DNA of 64,000 nt from Dyadobacter sp. 676 (GTDB taxonomy: Bacteria; Bacteroidota; Bacteroidia; Cytophagales; Spirosomataceae). Position 1 is the stretch's first letter. Each line of letters opens with the position of its first letter. This document shows, in pieces, positions 7,957-18,900 of the stretch. The notes under the pieces are model-generated. The model was given only the letters and a program-made list of their open reading frames with translations. It did not search any database and was not told where the DNA came from. The position numbers were made by a program, and so were the translations under genes. The DNA lies in the NCBI RefSeq assembly GCF_040448675.1, contig NZ_CP159289.1, positions 6,803,001 to 6,867,000 of the forward strand, read 5' to 3'.

Positions 7957-9666
7957 ATGAAGACCGTTTTACCCATCGCCGCCCTGGCCCTGCTGACAGG
8001 CATCGTCCAGAACCGACCGTCCGGGGGACAGTTCGTATCCGCTCCTCCCGAAATCCCTGTATGCGGGCCGTCGTACCAGTCCCTGCAAGCCCCGCTCCTA
8101 AACGGGAAATACATTGTCGCGCTTCCCGGATGGGGCAATTTTTCGTACAAGGTTTCCACCAGCTCGGACAGCTCCCAGTTCTATTTCGACCAGGGATTGA
8201 ACCTGTACTATGGTTACCATTTCAAGGAAGCGGTAGCCTCTTTCAGGGAGGCCGGCAGAATCGATTCCACCAACGCGATGGCATTCTGGGGGCAGGCGCT
8301 CGCAATGGGTCCTTACTATAACGCGGCACACAGCTATTCCAAACCGCCCGAGGTAGCACAGGCGCTGATTACGATGAATAACCTCACTGCGCATGCGACG
8401 GAAAAAGAAAAGGCGCTGATCGACGCCATGAACAGCCGTTATTCCGATGACCCGACAGACGCCGGACGCGCCGGGCTTAACCAGGCCTATTCCGATAAGC
8501 TGAAAAGACTCGTAACCCTTTATCCCGACGAAAACGAATTCAAACTGCTCTACATCGATTCCCAAATGCTCATACACGCCTGGGATTTCTGGAAGAAAGA
8601 CGGGACACCCAGGCCCTGGACGGCTGAGCTGGTGGCCCTATGCGAGCAGGCATTGAAAGCGAATCCCAAACACCCGGCGGGCTTGCATTACTATATTCAC
8701 CTCACCGAAGCCTCACGGCACCCGGAAGTGGCCCTCGCAAGCGCGGAAGCGTTGCGCGATTTGCTGCCCGGAGTGGCGCATATGGTGCATATGGCGAGCC
8801 ACGAATACGAACGTAATGGCCTTTACGCGCAGGGCGTGGAAGTGAACAATCTGGCCGACGATGCATTGCGGAATTACGACATGCTCGCAAAAAACCTTTC
8901 GTTGAACAAATATTCCCCGCATTACTTCGCAGTACAAACCTATTGTGCCCTTACCGGTGGCATGTACCAGGACGCCATGCGCTATGCGCAACGCACCCGC
9001 GGAAGCGTCGCTCCCGGATACGAAAACACTTACGACCAATACCTCTATATGTTGCCCGTAATGGTGCAGGTAAGAATGGGCAAATGGCAGCAAATCCTGA
9101 ATGATTCCATCTCTCCGCATCCCGAATGGACATACGCGGGCTTGCTGTCCGATTTCGCAAAAGGGATTGCCTATGCCAACACAGGCCGCCCGGATTCGGC
9201 CGGAACGAGGCTTGAAATGCTACGGACCAAGGCCAGGGACCCGATACTTACCCGGCGGAGAATACCGTTCAACTCCCCGGTAGAAATAGCGGCCATTGCC
9301 GAAAAAATACTTGAAGGCGTCGTAGCCATCTCCCGCAACGAACAGGCGGCAGGCATCGCCGCATTGGAAGAAGCCGTGAAATTGGAGGACAAACTTATTT
9401 ACACGGAACCCAAGGACTGGCCGTTGCCATCGCGCCAGTTCCTGGGCGCTTATCTGCTGAAAGCGGGGAAACCGGCGCTGGCGGAAAAGGTTTACCGCGA
9501 AGACCTGATCTTCAACCCGTCGAACGGCTGGTCGCTGCTGGGATTGCACCAAAGCCTTAAAGCACAGCGTAAAAAGAGGGAACTGGCGGGTATCAAGGCG
9601 AAATATGAACGCGCCTTCGGCAGTGCCGGGCAAATCCCGCCGGGCTCCGTTTTTATTAAACAATAA
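7957..9666 (+). CDS. exported tetratricopeptide-repeat protein
   Basis: A 569-residue protein with an N-terminal hydrophobic export signal (MKTVLPIAALALLTGIVQ). Helical TPR-like repeats follow throughout, for example FDQGLNLYYGYHFKEAVASF, LVALCEQALKANPKHPAGLH and LAEKVYREDLIFNPSNGWSL. HYYIHLTEASRHPEVALASA is typical of the large TPR proteins of Bacteroidota and Proteobacteria that carry one conserved H-rich helix pair. No catalytic signature is visible. It is probably a periplasmic or surface scaffold. The next gene follows after 7 nt and may be co-transcribed. Confidence 0.85.
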   Translation: MKTVLPIAALALLTGIVQNRPSGGQFVSAPPEIPVCGPSYQSLQAPLLNGKYIVALPGWGNFSYKVSTSSDSSQFYFDQGLNLYYGYHFKEAVASFREAGRIDSTNAMAFWGQALAMGPYYNAAHSYSKPPEVAQALITMNNLTAHATEKEKALIDAMNSRYSDDPTDAGRAGLNQAYSDKLKRLVTLYPDENEFKLLYIDSQMLIHAWDFWKKDGTPRPWTAELVALCEQALKANPKHPAGLHYYIHLTEASRHPEVALASAEALRDLLPGVAHMVHMASHEYERNGLYAQGVEVNNLADDALRNYDMLAKNLSLNKYSPHYFAVQTYCALTGGMYQDAMRYAQRTRGSVAPGYENTYDQYLYMLPVMVQVRMGKWQQILNDSISPHPEWTYAGLLSDFAKGIAYANTGRPDSAGTRLEMLRTKARDPILTRRRIPFNSPVEIAAIAEKILEGVVAISRNEQAAGIAALEEAVKLEDKLIYTEPKDWPLPSRQFLGAYLLKAGKPALAEKVYREDLIFNPSNGWSLLGLHQSLKAQRKKRELAGIKAKYERAFGSAGQIPPGSVFIKQ

Positions 9667-9673
9667 TCCATCT

Positions 9674-10150
9674 ATGAGCGCACTAAAAATCAGCAGATCG
9701 GGCAGGAATACCATTCTCTCTGCCACTTTGATCGCCGGTACGCTGGATATTCTCGCCGCATTTCTCGTGTACACGGTGATTCTGGAGCAAACCAGCCCTG
9801 CCCGCATCCTGATGTCGATCGCCAGCGGTATTTTCGGAAAGGCGGCCTACTCGGGTGGAACGCCGATGATCGTCACCGGGCTGGTACTGCATTTCCTGAT
9901 CGCCTTCATTTTTTCCGTTTTCTATTACCTTGTTTACCCCGGCCTGGCCTTTCTTCGTCACCGAAAACTGCTTGCCGGGATTCTATACGGCATTTTTATA
10001 TGGCTCGTCATGAACCTCGGCGTTTTACAGATCGTATTCGGGGGCATGCCCCTCCCAGATCCCGGCGCGGCATTGCTGGGTATGGGCCTGGTAATCGTAG
10101 CGGTCGGCATCCCGATATCCTACATTGTATCGGCCTCGGGGCGGCGCTGA
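9674..10150 (+). CDS. four-helix integral membrane protein, unknown function
   Basis: The start at 9674 (MSALKISRSGRNTILSATLI), 7 nt behind the TPR gene, is preferred over an ATG at 9605 that lies inside that gene. The 158-residue product has about four transmembrane helices: TLIAGTLDILAAFLVYTVIL, LVLHFLIAFIFSVFYYLVY, LAGILYGIFIWLVMNLGVLQ and LLGMGLVIVAVGIPISYIV. The pattern resembles uncharacterised YagU/DUF1440-like small membrane proteins, but I am not certain of the family. It converges with the reductase gene at 10186. Confidence 0.75.
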   Translation: MSALKISRSGRNTILSATLIAGTLDILAAFLVYTVILEQTSPARILMSIASGIFGKAAYSGGTPMIVTGLVLHFLIAFIFSVFYYLVYPGLAFLRHRKLLAGILYGIFIWLVMNLGVLQIVFGGMPLPDPGAALLGMGLVIVAVGIPISYIVSASGRR

Positions 10151-10185
10151 TGGGCATTTTACCCGACACAGCGCGAGACGAGCGG

Positions 10186-11058
10186 TCAGGCGCTCCGGAC
10201 GGCTTTTTCGAGGTATTCTTCCAAAGTAGTACCCATTTCCGCCGTGACGGTACCGTTACCCTCCGGCGTAGATTTCCCGCTGATGACGGCGTCGGTCATT
10301 TCAATGAAGTTACGGATACCATCCCTCGAAAACCCGATCGAGCCAAGCGCCCCGGCCCATTGGTTTCTGGGAATCTGCTGCGCTTTCACTTTTTTACCCA
10401 ATACCTCGCTGAACGCTGCGGCAACGTCGTCGGAACTATAAGACGCAGGCCCGTAAAGCTCGTAAATGGTCATATCGGAAGCGTCGTTGAGCAACACTTC
10501 GGCCGCAAAATGTCCTACATCCGAAGGACAGATCATCGGAATTTTTAGGTCTGTGGGGAAAAAAGTAGGTAAAATACCGGTTTCTCCCGCGGATTCGAGG
10601 TAAGCGGCCCAATTGCTGAAATAGTATGCCGGGCGGATAAACACCCTCGTTAAATCCAATCCGTCGAACGCATGTTCGAGCATATAGGACATCACCAGAT
10701 TGCCGGTACCCTCGCGGTGCTGTGCGCCCATAGACGATAATCCTACGAGTTTCCGAATACCCGACGCGGCCAGAGCAGCCCGGTAGTTGGTAAGAATGTC
10801 GTTGGTATCGCCCAGTACATTCTCTTCCCGTCCCGTTTCGGGTGTTAATGCAAAAAGTGTTTCTCCTCCCCTGAAAGCCACTTTCAGCGCCGGCAGGTTG
10901 TGCGCGTCGGCAATCGCGGCTTCGGCTCCCCGGGTTTTCAGTGCTTCCGCTTTTTCGTCATCTCTCACAACGCCTTTCACCGGCGCTTTTCTTTCCAAAA
11001 GTTGCCCGACTACCGCCGAACCGACCCGGCCCGATGCCCCCAAAATAATGTTTGACAT
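10186..11058 (-). CDS. NmrA-like NAD(P)-binding SDR oxidoreductase
   Basis: Atypical short-chain dehydrogenase (NmrA/QorB-like). The start at 11058 gives MSNIILGASGRVGSAVVGQL, with the glycine-rich nucleotide motif GASGRVG at residues 7-13 directly after the first strand, as expected. The ATG at 11073 would add five residues. Product 290 aa. RKLVGLSSMGAQHREG corresponds to the strand and loop where classical enzymes carry the catalytic Ser. IRPAYYFSNW is typical of the NmrA subgroup that binds NAD(P) as a sensor or reduces quinones. There is no operon partner. The substrate cannot be told from sequence. Confidence 0.87.
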   Translation of the reverse strand: MSNIILGASGRVGSAVVGQLLERKAPVKGVVRDDEKAEALKTRGAEAAIADAHNLPALKVAFRGGETLFALTPETGREENVLGDTNDILTNYRAALAASGIRKLVGLSSMGAQHREGTGNLVMSYMLEHAFDGLDLTRVFIRPAYYFSNWAAYLESAGETGILPTFFPTDLKIPMICPSDVGHFAAEVLLNDASDMTIYELYGPASYSSDDVAAAFSEVLGKKVKAQQIPRNQWAGALGSIGFSRDGIRNFIEMTDAVISGKSTPEGNGTVTAEMGTTLEEYLEKAVRSA

Positions 11059-11232
11059 GATCTCGTATTTCAAGTTTATGATGAATCAAAATGCGGCTAT
11101 ATCAAAAACCAAACCAGCCGCGCACCGCCCGTCAGTTGCATTTGATCCGTTTTCGGCGGCCGGTCGTCAAAACAATTTCCCCGTGGACTTCACACCACAT
11201 TGTTTTACGTGCAAACTCTTAATGCCGATGCT

Positions 11233-13342
11233 ATGAATCGCCGCCGTTTTCTTCAAACGACCTCCGTCACAGCCAGTGGTTTGCTGCTGTCATTTTCTGT
11301 ACCTGCCCGGAACGCGATGCCGGCAGCCGGTTTTTCGCCGAATGCATTGCTTCGGATCGATACTGACGATACGATCCGGATAATCCTAAACAAAGTGGAA
11401 ATGGGACAGGGAGTGTGGACCACCCTTGCGATGCTGATCGCCGAAGAACTGGATTGCGACTGGGCCAGCATCCGCGTCGAGAACCGCGTCATCACCGGTC
11501 CGCACCTCGATGAAAGCATATTCGCGCTCTCCACCGGCGGCTCGGATACTATCCGGTCCGAATTTGACCGCTATCGTATGACAGGCGCTATCGCCCGCAC
11601 GATGCTCGTTCAGGCAGCTGCCCGACGCACCGGTGTTCCGGCAGCCCAATGCCGCACCGCCGGGGGTTACGTACTGGCCGGAACCAGCAAACTCAGCTAT
11701 GGATCGCTGGCAAGCGATGCGTCGCGGCTGCCGGTCCCGAGGGTAGGCCTGCGGGCACGAAAGGATTGGAAGCTGATCGGCCGCTCGCCGCTCCGGCTCG
11801 ATGTTCCCGACAAGGTAAACGGCAAAACGCAGTATGGCATCGACATCCATTTCCCCGGCCTGCTCACGGCCGTTCTCGAACGCTGCCCGGTATTTGGCGG
11901 CGAAGTACGATCTTTTGACGCTTCCGGCGCACTGCGCATTCCGGGCGTAAGGAAAGTGGTGCAGGTCCCGGGCGGTGTAGCGGTGGTAGCAGACCATACG
12001 TGGGCTGCAATGCAGGGCCGGAAAGCACTCCTTATTGCCTGGAATTTTGGCGAAATAAAGAACCCCGACAGTACCGAACTGATCGGACAATACCGGCAGG
12101 TTGCCGGCCAGCCAGGTATTCGGGGCCAGTCGGGGGGGCGATGTAAACCAGGCATGGCAGCATGCCGACGCGATTTTTGAACAGGAATTTGCATTCCCCT
12201 TCCTTGCACACGCCCCCATGGAGACGCTCAATTGTACCGTAAAACTAACCGCCGACCGTTGCGAAATCTGGACCGGCACCCAGTCGCCGTCCCTCCACCG
12301 GCAGGAAGCCGCCCGTTTGCTCGGCCTTCGCGACGAACAGGTTACATTATATACACCTCCCATGGGCGGGAGTTTCGGCCGGCGGGGCTCGTTTGGCAAT
12401 GACTGGACCCAGGAAGCCCTGCATATCGCGCAGGCCGTCGGACAACCCGTAAAGCTTGTATGGACGCGTGAGGACGACATTCGCGGAGGGTTTTACCGGC
12501 CCGTTTACTTCCACCGGGTTAAGATAGGGACAGACCGGGAGGGGTTTCCCGTGGCCTGGAAGCACGACGTAGTGGGGCAATCGTTGTTCGTCGGCACCGT
12601 TCTTGAAAACGAAATAGCACCGAATGGCCTCGATTACAGTTCGCTGGACGGCGTAAACGGTTCGCCTTATGTGGCCCGCTGCCCCGACCACGCGGTTATT
12701 CTGCATACCACCGCCAACAATGTGCCCGTGCTCGCATGGCGCTCGGTGGGCAACACGCACACCGCTTTTGTAATGGAAACACTCATCGACGAGCTCGCAC
12801 ACCGTGCGGGACGCGATCCCATCGCATACCGCAAGACTTTACTGGCCGGGCACCCCCGGCATCTTGCCGCATTGACACGCGCCGCTGAAATGGTCGGCGA
12901 GGCATTGCCTGTCGGACGCTTCCGCGGTGTGGCAGTGCACGGCGCCATGGGAAGCGTGGTGGCCCAGATTGTGGAAATTTCGTTCAAAGACAATGCCGTC
13001 AAGGTACACCGTGTTGTGTGTGCGATCGCATGCGGGCTGGCCGTGAACCCCGACGGCATCGCCGCACAAATGGAGAGCGGGATCATTTACGGCCTTACTG
13101 CCGCGTTATTCGGCGAAATCACCATCGAAAACGGGAATGTCCGTCAAAGTAATTTCCACGATTACCGCATGTTACGGATGGATGAATCGCCGGCCATCGA
13201 GGTACATATCGTGGAAGACGACGGCAAAATGGGCGGCGTGGGCGAGCCCGGGGTCTCGCCTGTTGCGCCTGCTTTGGCAAATGCGCTGTTCGCGGCTACG
13301 GGCAAGCGGATAAGAAGGTTACCGTTGCTGGCCAATATTTAA
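11233..13342 (+). pseudogene. xanthine dehydrogenase family molybdopterin-binding subunit, frameshifted
   Basis: Large Mo-cofactor subunit of an aldehyde oxidase/isoquinoline 1-oxidoreductase (IorB)-like enzyme. The start at 11233 gives MNRRRFLQTTSVTASG, a twin-arginine signal, so the enzyme is exported folded. The N-terminal part carries VEMGQGVWTTLAMLIAEELD. The C-terminal part carries MGGSFGRRGSFGNDWTQE and GGVGEPGVSPVAPALANALF with the catalytic Glu of GEPG. The frame breaks in a G7 run at 12132-12138; removing one G joins the halves as GQSGGDVNQAW and gives 702 aa, close to family length. No 2Fe-2S small subunit or cytochrome partner is adjacent, which is unusual. A histidine kinase follows 11 nt later. 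Confidence 0.85.
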
Positions 13343-13353
13343 TACATTAGGGT

Positions 13354-14451
13354 ATGCAAAAAGCCGTTTCGAAACTGTACCACATCCCTTTCTGGCTTAT
13401 CTATCACTATCTATGGTGGGTAGTGGCCATGGGTAATCCGTTGAAAGCCGCAGAAAGTATCCTCTTTTCGCCTTATGCGGTGAAGTTCGTGTTTTATGTG
13501 GTGCTGCAAGCGGTGGCCGTGTATTTCAATTTGTACTATCTCATTCCCCGCTATCTTGAAAAAGGCCGGTTCAAAGCTTATGTCGGCTATCTGGGAGTCA
13601 CCCTGCTTGCGACGGCGCTGGCAATCGTTTCCGGCTATTATGTAAGTGCATGGGTGGCGCACCAGCCGGTAGAGGCGCTTTTCGGCAGGGGAAACAACTG
13701 CTTTTTCTATTTCTTCGGCGAAGCAATGCCGTCCACGCTCGCCAGCACAACGCTGGCGATGAGCATCAAACTTACCAAAAACTGGATCAGTACCGAACGC
13801 CGGAAACAACTGCTGGAAAAGGAAAAACTGGAAACCGAGCTGCGCTTTCTGAAATATCAGTTCAACCCGCATTTCCTTTTTAACAGCATCAATTCCATAT
13901 TTTTTCTCATTCACAAAAATCCCCGCGTCGCCTCGTCGTCGCTGGCAACGTTTTCCGAACTGCTCCGGCACCACCTCTACGAATGCAACGACGAGCTCGT
14001 GCCGCTGGACAAGGAAATTGCCTACCTGAGGAATTTCATTGCCCTGGAAAAACTGCGTCAGAATCGTGGCGTGAGGGTCATTATGGAAATTGGGGACGCA
14101 TTTCCACCGCGCACGGGCATTGCGCCTTTCATTTTAATGACTTTTGTCGAAAATGCCTTCAAGCACGTATCGAAAGAAAACGGACGCGACAACCGGATCG
14201 AAATCCGGCTATGCACGTTGCCGGACTCCCTCGAATTTGAAGTAATAAACACCGCCTCCGCATTGGAGACACCTCAGGCGGTGCATTATGGTGGTATAGG
14301 CCTAAAAAACGTCCGGCGGCGGCTCGACCTGCTTTATCCCGGCCGGTACGATCTCGGTATCCGGGAGACGGAAGGCACTTTTAAAGTAAACCTTTCTATC
14401 GCGCTGTACCCGCAGACAATTCCCCGCCCTACCCTGCTGGCGGTTCAGTAA
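13354..14451 (+). CDS. LytS/YehU-type sensor histidine kinase
   Basis: Membrane histidine kinase of the His_kinase (PF06580) family. The N-terminal ~140 residues form about four transmembrane helices (for example AVKFVFYVVLQAVAVYFNLY and YLGVTLLATALAIVSGYYV). A short coiled linker (RRKQLLEKEKLETELRFLK) leads to the phosphoacceptor motif FNPHFLFNSINSI, with His173. The ATPase part has PFILMTFVENAFKHVSKENG (N box) and GGIGLKNVRRRLDLLYPG (G box). Such kinases usually pair with a LytTR response regulator, but none is adjacent. Only the frameshifted oxidoreductase precedes it (11-nt gap). Its 3' end overlaps the convergent phosphoesterase gene by 7 nt. Confidence 0.9.
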   Translation: MQKAVSKLYHIPFWLIYHYLWWVVAMGNPLKAAESILFSPYAVKFVFYVVLQAVAVYFNLYYLIPRYLEKGRFKAYVGYLGVTLLATALAIVSGYYVSAWVAHQPVEALFGRGNNCFFYFFGEAMPSTLASTTLAMSIKLTKNWISTERRKQLLEKEKLETELRFLKYQFNPHFLFNSINSIFFLIHKNPRVASSSLATFSELLRHHLYECNDELVPLDKEIAYLRNFIALEKLRQNRGVRVIMEIGDAFPPRTGIAPFILMTFVENAFKHVSKENGRDNRIEIRLCTLPDSLEFEVINTASALETPQAVHYGGIGLKNVRRRLDLLYPGRYDLGIRETEGTFKVNLSIALYPQTIPRPTLLAVQ

Positions 14452-15527
14452 GAGACCCGATAGCTGAACACCTCGCGGATTTCGCCGCCTTCTAACGCAC
14501 GGTAAACGATTTGCAGGGATTTATCGCTCATCAGGTCTATCGTCACGAAACCCTGCCTGGAATCGGCGAAAAGGGAATGCCTGCCCTTCCGCGCATACGA
14601 ATGCTTGGCCCCCGAACCGCTTACCACCTGCGTAATATCGTCCCGGATGAACTGGAGGCCATGCTCGTGCCCCGCCACATACACGATGCCGGCCCGCGCT
14701 TTAAAAACATCCGTTACGCTGCCAATCAGCTCCTTGTACCATGCGTGGCCCATGTCCTCCGGGTTCCGGATCGTGGAGCGGAGCAGCGGGTACAGCGAAC
14801 CGATGACCGGCAATGGCACCCATAGCCACTTTTTAACTGCCGTAAGGGGAAATATATGGTCTTTCAGGCTGTATTTGCCGCCGTGCGTTCCATAGCTTCT
14901 AAACGGGTGGTGAGAGGCCAGGATGACAAATTTCCCCGCGTTCTTATCCCTGATCTGCCGCATACGCGCAAGTACTTCTTCCTTTCCCGTACAGGCGCAG
15001 CCGTCGCCCTCAGCGGGTTTCCGATGCGGAAAAAGCCACCATTCGCTGTCATAAGCGACGACCACCAGGCTGTCACCGAGCGGGATTTCTACCGGATCGG
15101 GACAGCCGTCGGCGGGTACCATACGCAGGCCGGGGTCGTTCTGTTCCTTCAAAAATTCGCCTTGCCGGCGTATCTTGGCCAGCCCCAGTTTCCCCGACTT
15201 ATCCCAGTCGTGATTACCGGGCACAAAATACGTAGCTGCGCCCGCTGCGCGCATAGGCATGAACTGCGAGCGAATAATGGCCTGTGTTTCCTTCTCTTCG
15301 GGGCTGCCCGGCAAGCCCATACCGTGCGGGTAGATGTTGTCGCCCAAAAACATAACAATCGATCTGCCCGGAAGAATATGCGCTGCGGCATCGGCCAGCG
15401 CCTTGTGCTGTTTCGGGTTGATTTCCCCGGCATCACCTATGAAAATCAGTCGGCGCATTACCGCGGGCTGGGCGGAAGCCCGAAGTTGTCCCGTTGCCAG
15501 GAGGAGCATTAGCAGAAAAATTCGCAT
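14445..15527 (-). CDS. secreted metallophosphoesterase (purple acid phosphatase-like)
   Basis: A 360-residue exported phosphoesterase: signal peptide MRIFLLMLLLATGQLRASAQ, then a calcineurin-type core. Metal-binding motifs in order are GDAGE (31-35), GDNIY (62-66), GNHDW (104-108), SHHPF and GHEHG. The segment DNIYPHGMGLPGSPE places it with tartrate-resistant acid phosphatase-like proteins. It has a Cys-containing insertion (EGDGCACTGKEE) between the NH and HH motifs. The gene stands alone, converging with the kinase gene. Substrate unknown. Confidence 0.85.
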   Translation of the reverse strand: MRIFLLMLLLATGQLRASAQPAVMRRLIFIGDAGEINPKQHKALADAAAHILPGRSIVMFLGDNIYPHGMGLPGSPEEKETQAIIRSQFMPMRAAGAATYFVPGNHDWDKSGKLGLAKIRRQGEFLKEQNDPGLRMVPADGCPDPVEIPLGDSLVVVAYDSEWWLFPHRKPAEGDGCACTGKEEVLARMRQIRDKNAGKFVILASHHPFRSYGTHGGKYSLKDHIFPLTAVKKWLWVPLPVIGSLYPLLRSTIRNPEDMGHAWYKELIGSVTDVFKARAGIVYVAGHEHGLQFIRDDITQVVSGSGAKHSYARKGRHSLFADSRQGFVTIDLMSDKSLQIVYRALEGGEIREVFSYRVSY

Positions 15528-15926
15528 TAAAACAGGCTTTTATTTTAATTTCTTTTTATTAAAAATGCTTTCATTTCATTTCACATACTTAACCCAAGCG
15601 TAATATGCCCTTAACGGCCCGATAACATAACCCGCCTACATTTGTGCCGGATTTAGCGGTCAACCTTTCCTTCTCTATACGTATATGATCACGCGGCAGT
15701 GCATCTGAACTGCCCGAAGCCGACATTGTTCCTGATGCCCGCCCGGCACCGGCATGGCTGTTCACGCCTTTCCCGAACATGTCGCCCGGCGCAGTTTGTA
15801 GCGCCATGCCCGGAAAGCCCGCCCGATCCCGGTTTCAAATAGCTCCTGCTTCCGGAGCGCCCGTCAAGCCGGAACGAGTACCTGAGAAAGCATTAAAAGA
15901 AGTACAATAACCAAACGAACAGAAAA
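15528..15926. other. intergenic region between divergent genes
   Basis: About 400 bases between the phosphoesterase (leftward) and the Oar-like receptor (rightward). The left 60 bases are A/T-rich, as expected for a promoter. I see no convincing complete TTG/TAnnTTTG pair, hairpin or additional coding sequence. Confidence 0.5.
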
Positions 15927-18900
15927 ATGATGAAATTAATTACGGCATTCTTCGGAATATACGCATTTCTCCTGCTCTGGAGCCCCGGATCGCGGGCACA
16001 GGGGAACGAAGCATCCATCGTCGGGAAGGTGACGGAAGGGCAAACCGAACCCGTGGTCGGGGCTACGGTTTTTGTCAGGAACGAATCGACAGGTTTCAGC
16101 ACGGGTACGGTTACGGACGCCAATGGCGATTATATCGTCAAGCAGTTGCCGCTCGGTTCGCCCTACTCCATTACCGTGTCGTTTATCGGTTACGGTGAGC
16201 AGAAAAAAACGGGTTATAGCCTCAACCAGGGCGATCAGCTTCGCCTGAATTTTGCGCTGGAAGCCGCCTCGAACGAGCTTAAAGCCGTCGACGTTGTCGC
16301 CAATTCACTGAAAAACACCGTAGTAACCCTGGGAGCGTCGACACCCGTTACGGCGCGCGATATTGCACGCCTCCCGGTAAACGGTCGCAACTTTACCTCG
16401 CTTATCGACCTCTCGCCTCTGAGTAACGGCAGCAGTCTCGGCGGGCAGCTTGCGTCTTCGACCAACTACACGATTGACGGTATGACGTCCCGCGGCACCA
16501 TCGCCGGGGGCGGTACTTCGGGCGCCTACTCGATCTCGATGGAAGCCATCCGTGAATTCAAAGTAGTTACCAATGAATACGACGTGACCATGGGCCGCGC
16601 GGGCGGCGGTACGATCAGCACCGTGACAAAATCGGGTACCAACAAGCTTTCCGGCGGCGCGTTCACTTATATGCGTAACGACGCGCTCGCCAGCAAGTAC
16701 GATCTGCGCGGAAACAGGCGGACGCAGGAGTATTCGACCTACCAGTACGGATTTTCGCTCGGCGGCCCCATTATTAAAGACAAGGCCCATTTTTTTGTGG
16801 CATGGGACCATCAGGCCGACTCCCGCCCGCTTTACATTGCCAATATCCTCAGCCCCGCCGACGAGGCTGCCAACAAGGTTACCAATGCAACCCTCGAACG
16901 TTTCCTGGGCATTGCGCGTGACAAATATGGTGTTTCGAACAATCCGCAATACGGCGCATTCGACAAAGCCAAGGGAACCGACGCGCTTTTTGCCCGTATC
17001 GACTGGCAGCTGAACGCCAAAAACCTCCTCACCATCCGCAACAACATGGTAATCGAGAAAGACAACCTTTCGGAAGGGGATAACTCGGGAATCAACTTCT
17101 ACGAGTCGTACATCGACCGTAAGAAGTTCGACAACAGCCTCATGGCCTCACTCCGGACCACGCTGAACCCGCGCCTGACCAACGAGCTGAAAGTGCAGCA
17201 TTTCTACGAAGATGTCCAGGTGCTTCCCAGCCCGGAGCTTCCTTCGGCTGGCATTCCGCGCGCGATCGTCGAAAACGTGGAATCCGTTTCCGGAACGGCT
17301 ACCTACCTCAACTCGATCCAGATAGGCGGGCAGCGTTTCTCTCCGGAGTGGTTCAAGGGAACCGTGGTGCAGGCCGTGGATAACCTCTATTACAATACCG
17401 GAAAGATCAATTTCACATTCGGTATCGACATGATGTACAACCTGATGCACTCACGCTACGGCAGCGAAATGAACGGCCGCTTCTATTTCACCGGGATCGA
17501 TAATTTCAACAACCTGAAACCCTATCGCTACGCCCGGGAGATTTACCTGAACGAGGACCAGAGCAATAAAGTGAAATCGCTGAGCACCGGGTTGTATGCG
17601 CAGATGGACACCAAACTCGGCCCCGGCCTGGACATGACCGCCGGGTTGCGGCTCGACAATACCGTGTACCTGAACCGTGCGAATTTCAGTCAGGTTGTGT
17701 TCGATGAGCTGGGCATCAAAACCAATAACCGCATCAATACGCTGCAACTGCAACCACGCGTACAGTTTACCTGGGACGTGAACGAGCGGAGTAAAGATGT
17801 GATCCGTTTCGGCGCGGGTGTTTTCGGTTCGGCCCTGAACCCCTATTCCATGGTGAACAATATGCTGTTCGACGGTTCCAAAGTGGCTTCGGTCGAGATT
17901 CAGGGAGCGCTTGTACCTACCCCCGATTTCGAACTGTACCGCAGAGACCCCGGCAAGGCCCCCGGTGCGGAGCTTTTCAATATTCCTGGTATCGAACGCC
18001 TGATCACGATCAACACCAACAGTCCCGACGCCAAGGTTCCTGTTGTGTATAAGACCAACTTTTCCTATAACCACTTTTTCAGCGACCGCCTCCGGGTCGG
18101 CATCAGCGGTTATGCATCATGGGCGCGCAACAACTATATGTACATCGACCGCAATATGGTGGACGAGCCATTCTTCCGCATCACCGCCGAGGCCAATCGC
18201 GGCGTGTATGTTCCCGCCGGGACGATCAACACCGGCAACGGCGCTACCAACTGGCTCAACAGCCGCAGAACCAAAAACGTTGGCCGGGTACTGGAACTGG
18301 TCAGCGAAGGCAGGAAAAACCAGTATGCAATCGTAATCGACGGAACTTTCAGGTATTTCAAAGACGGGCAGATTACCGCATCCTATACCTGGAACGACGC
18401 GAAAGACAATACTTCCTACAACGGTAACGTGGCCAACACCGCTACCCTCGACCAGATGGTGATCGACGACCCGCGCGACCTGAGCCGTATGAACTATGCC
18501 AACAACCAGTTCCGCAGCAAGGTAATCGTGTATGGCACCTCACCGAGTTTCTGGGGCATTACGCTCGGCGTTCGTTACTCGGGTATTGGGGGCACGCGCT
18601 ACTCGCTGGCCGTGAATGGCAATATGAATGGCGACTTCGTTTCTTCCAACGACCTCCCTTACATTTACGATCATAGCAGCCCCGCTACACCCGAATATAT
18701 CCGTACGGGCATCAAGGCCATCCTCGATAACCCCAACGCCGAAGAGAGCATTAAGACATTCATCCGCGAAAACACGGGGAAAGTGGCGGAACGCAATGGC
18801 GGCGTCAACGGGTTTTACGGGGTGTTCGATGTACGCCTCGTCAAACGGTTCAAAATCCACAAATCGCACGGTATCGAGGCTTCGATCGACGTGTTCAACT

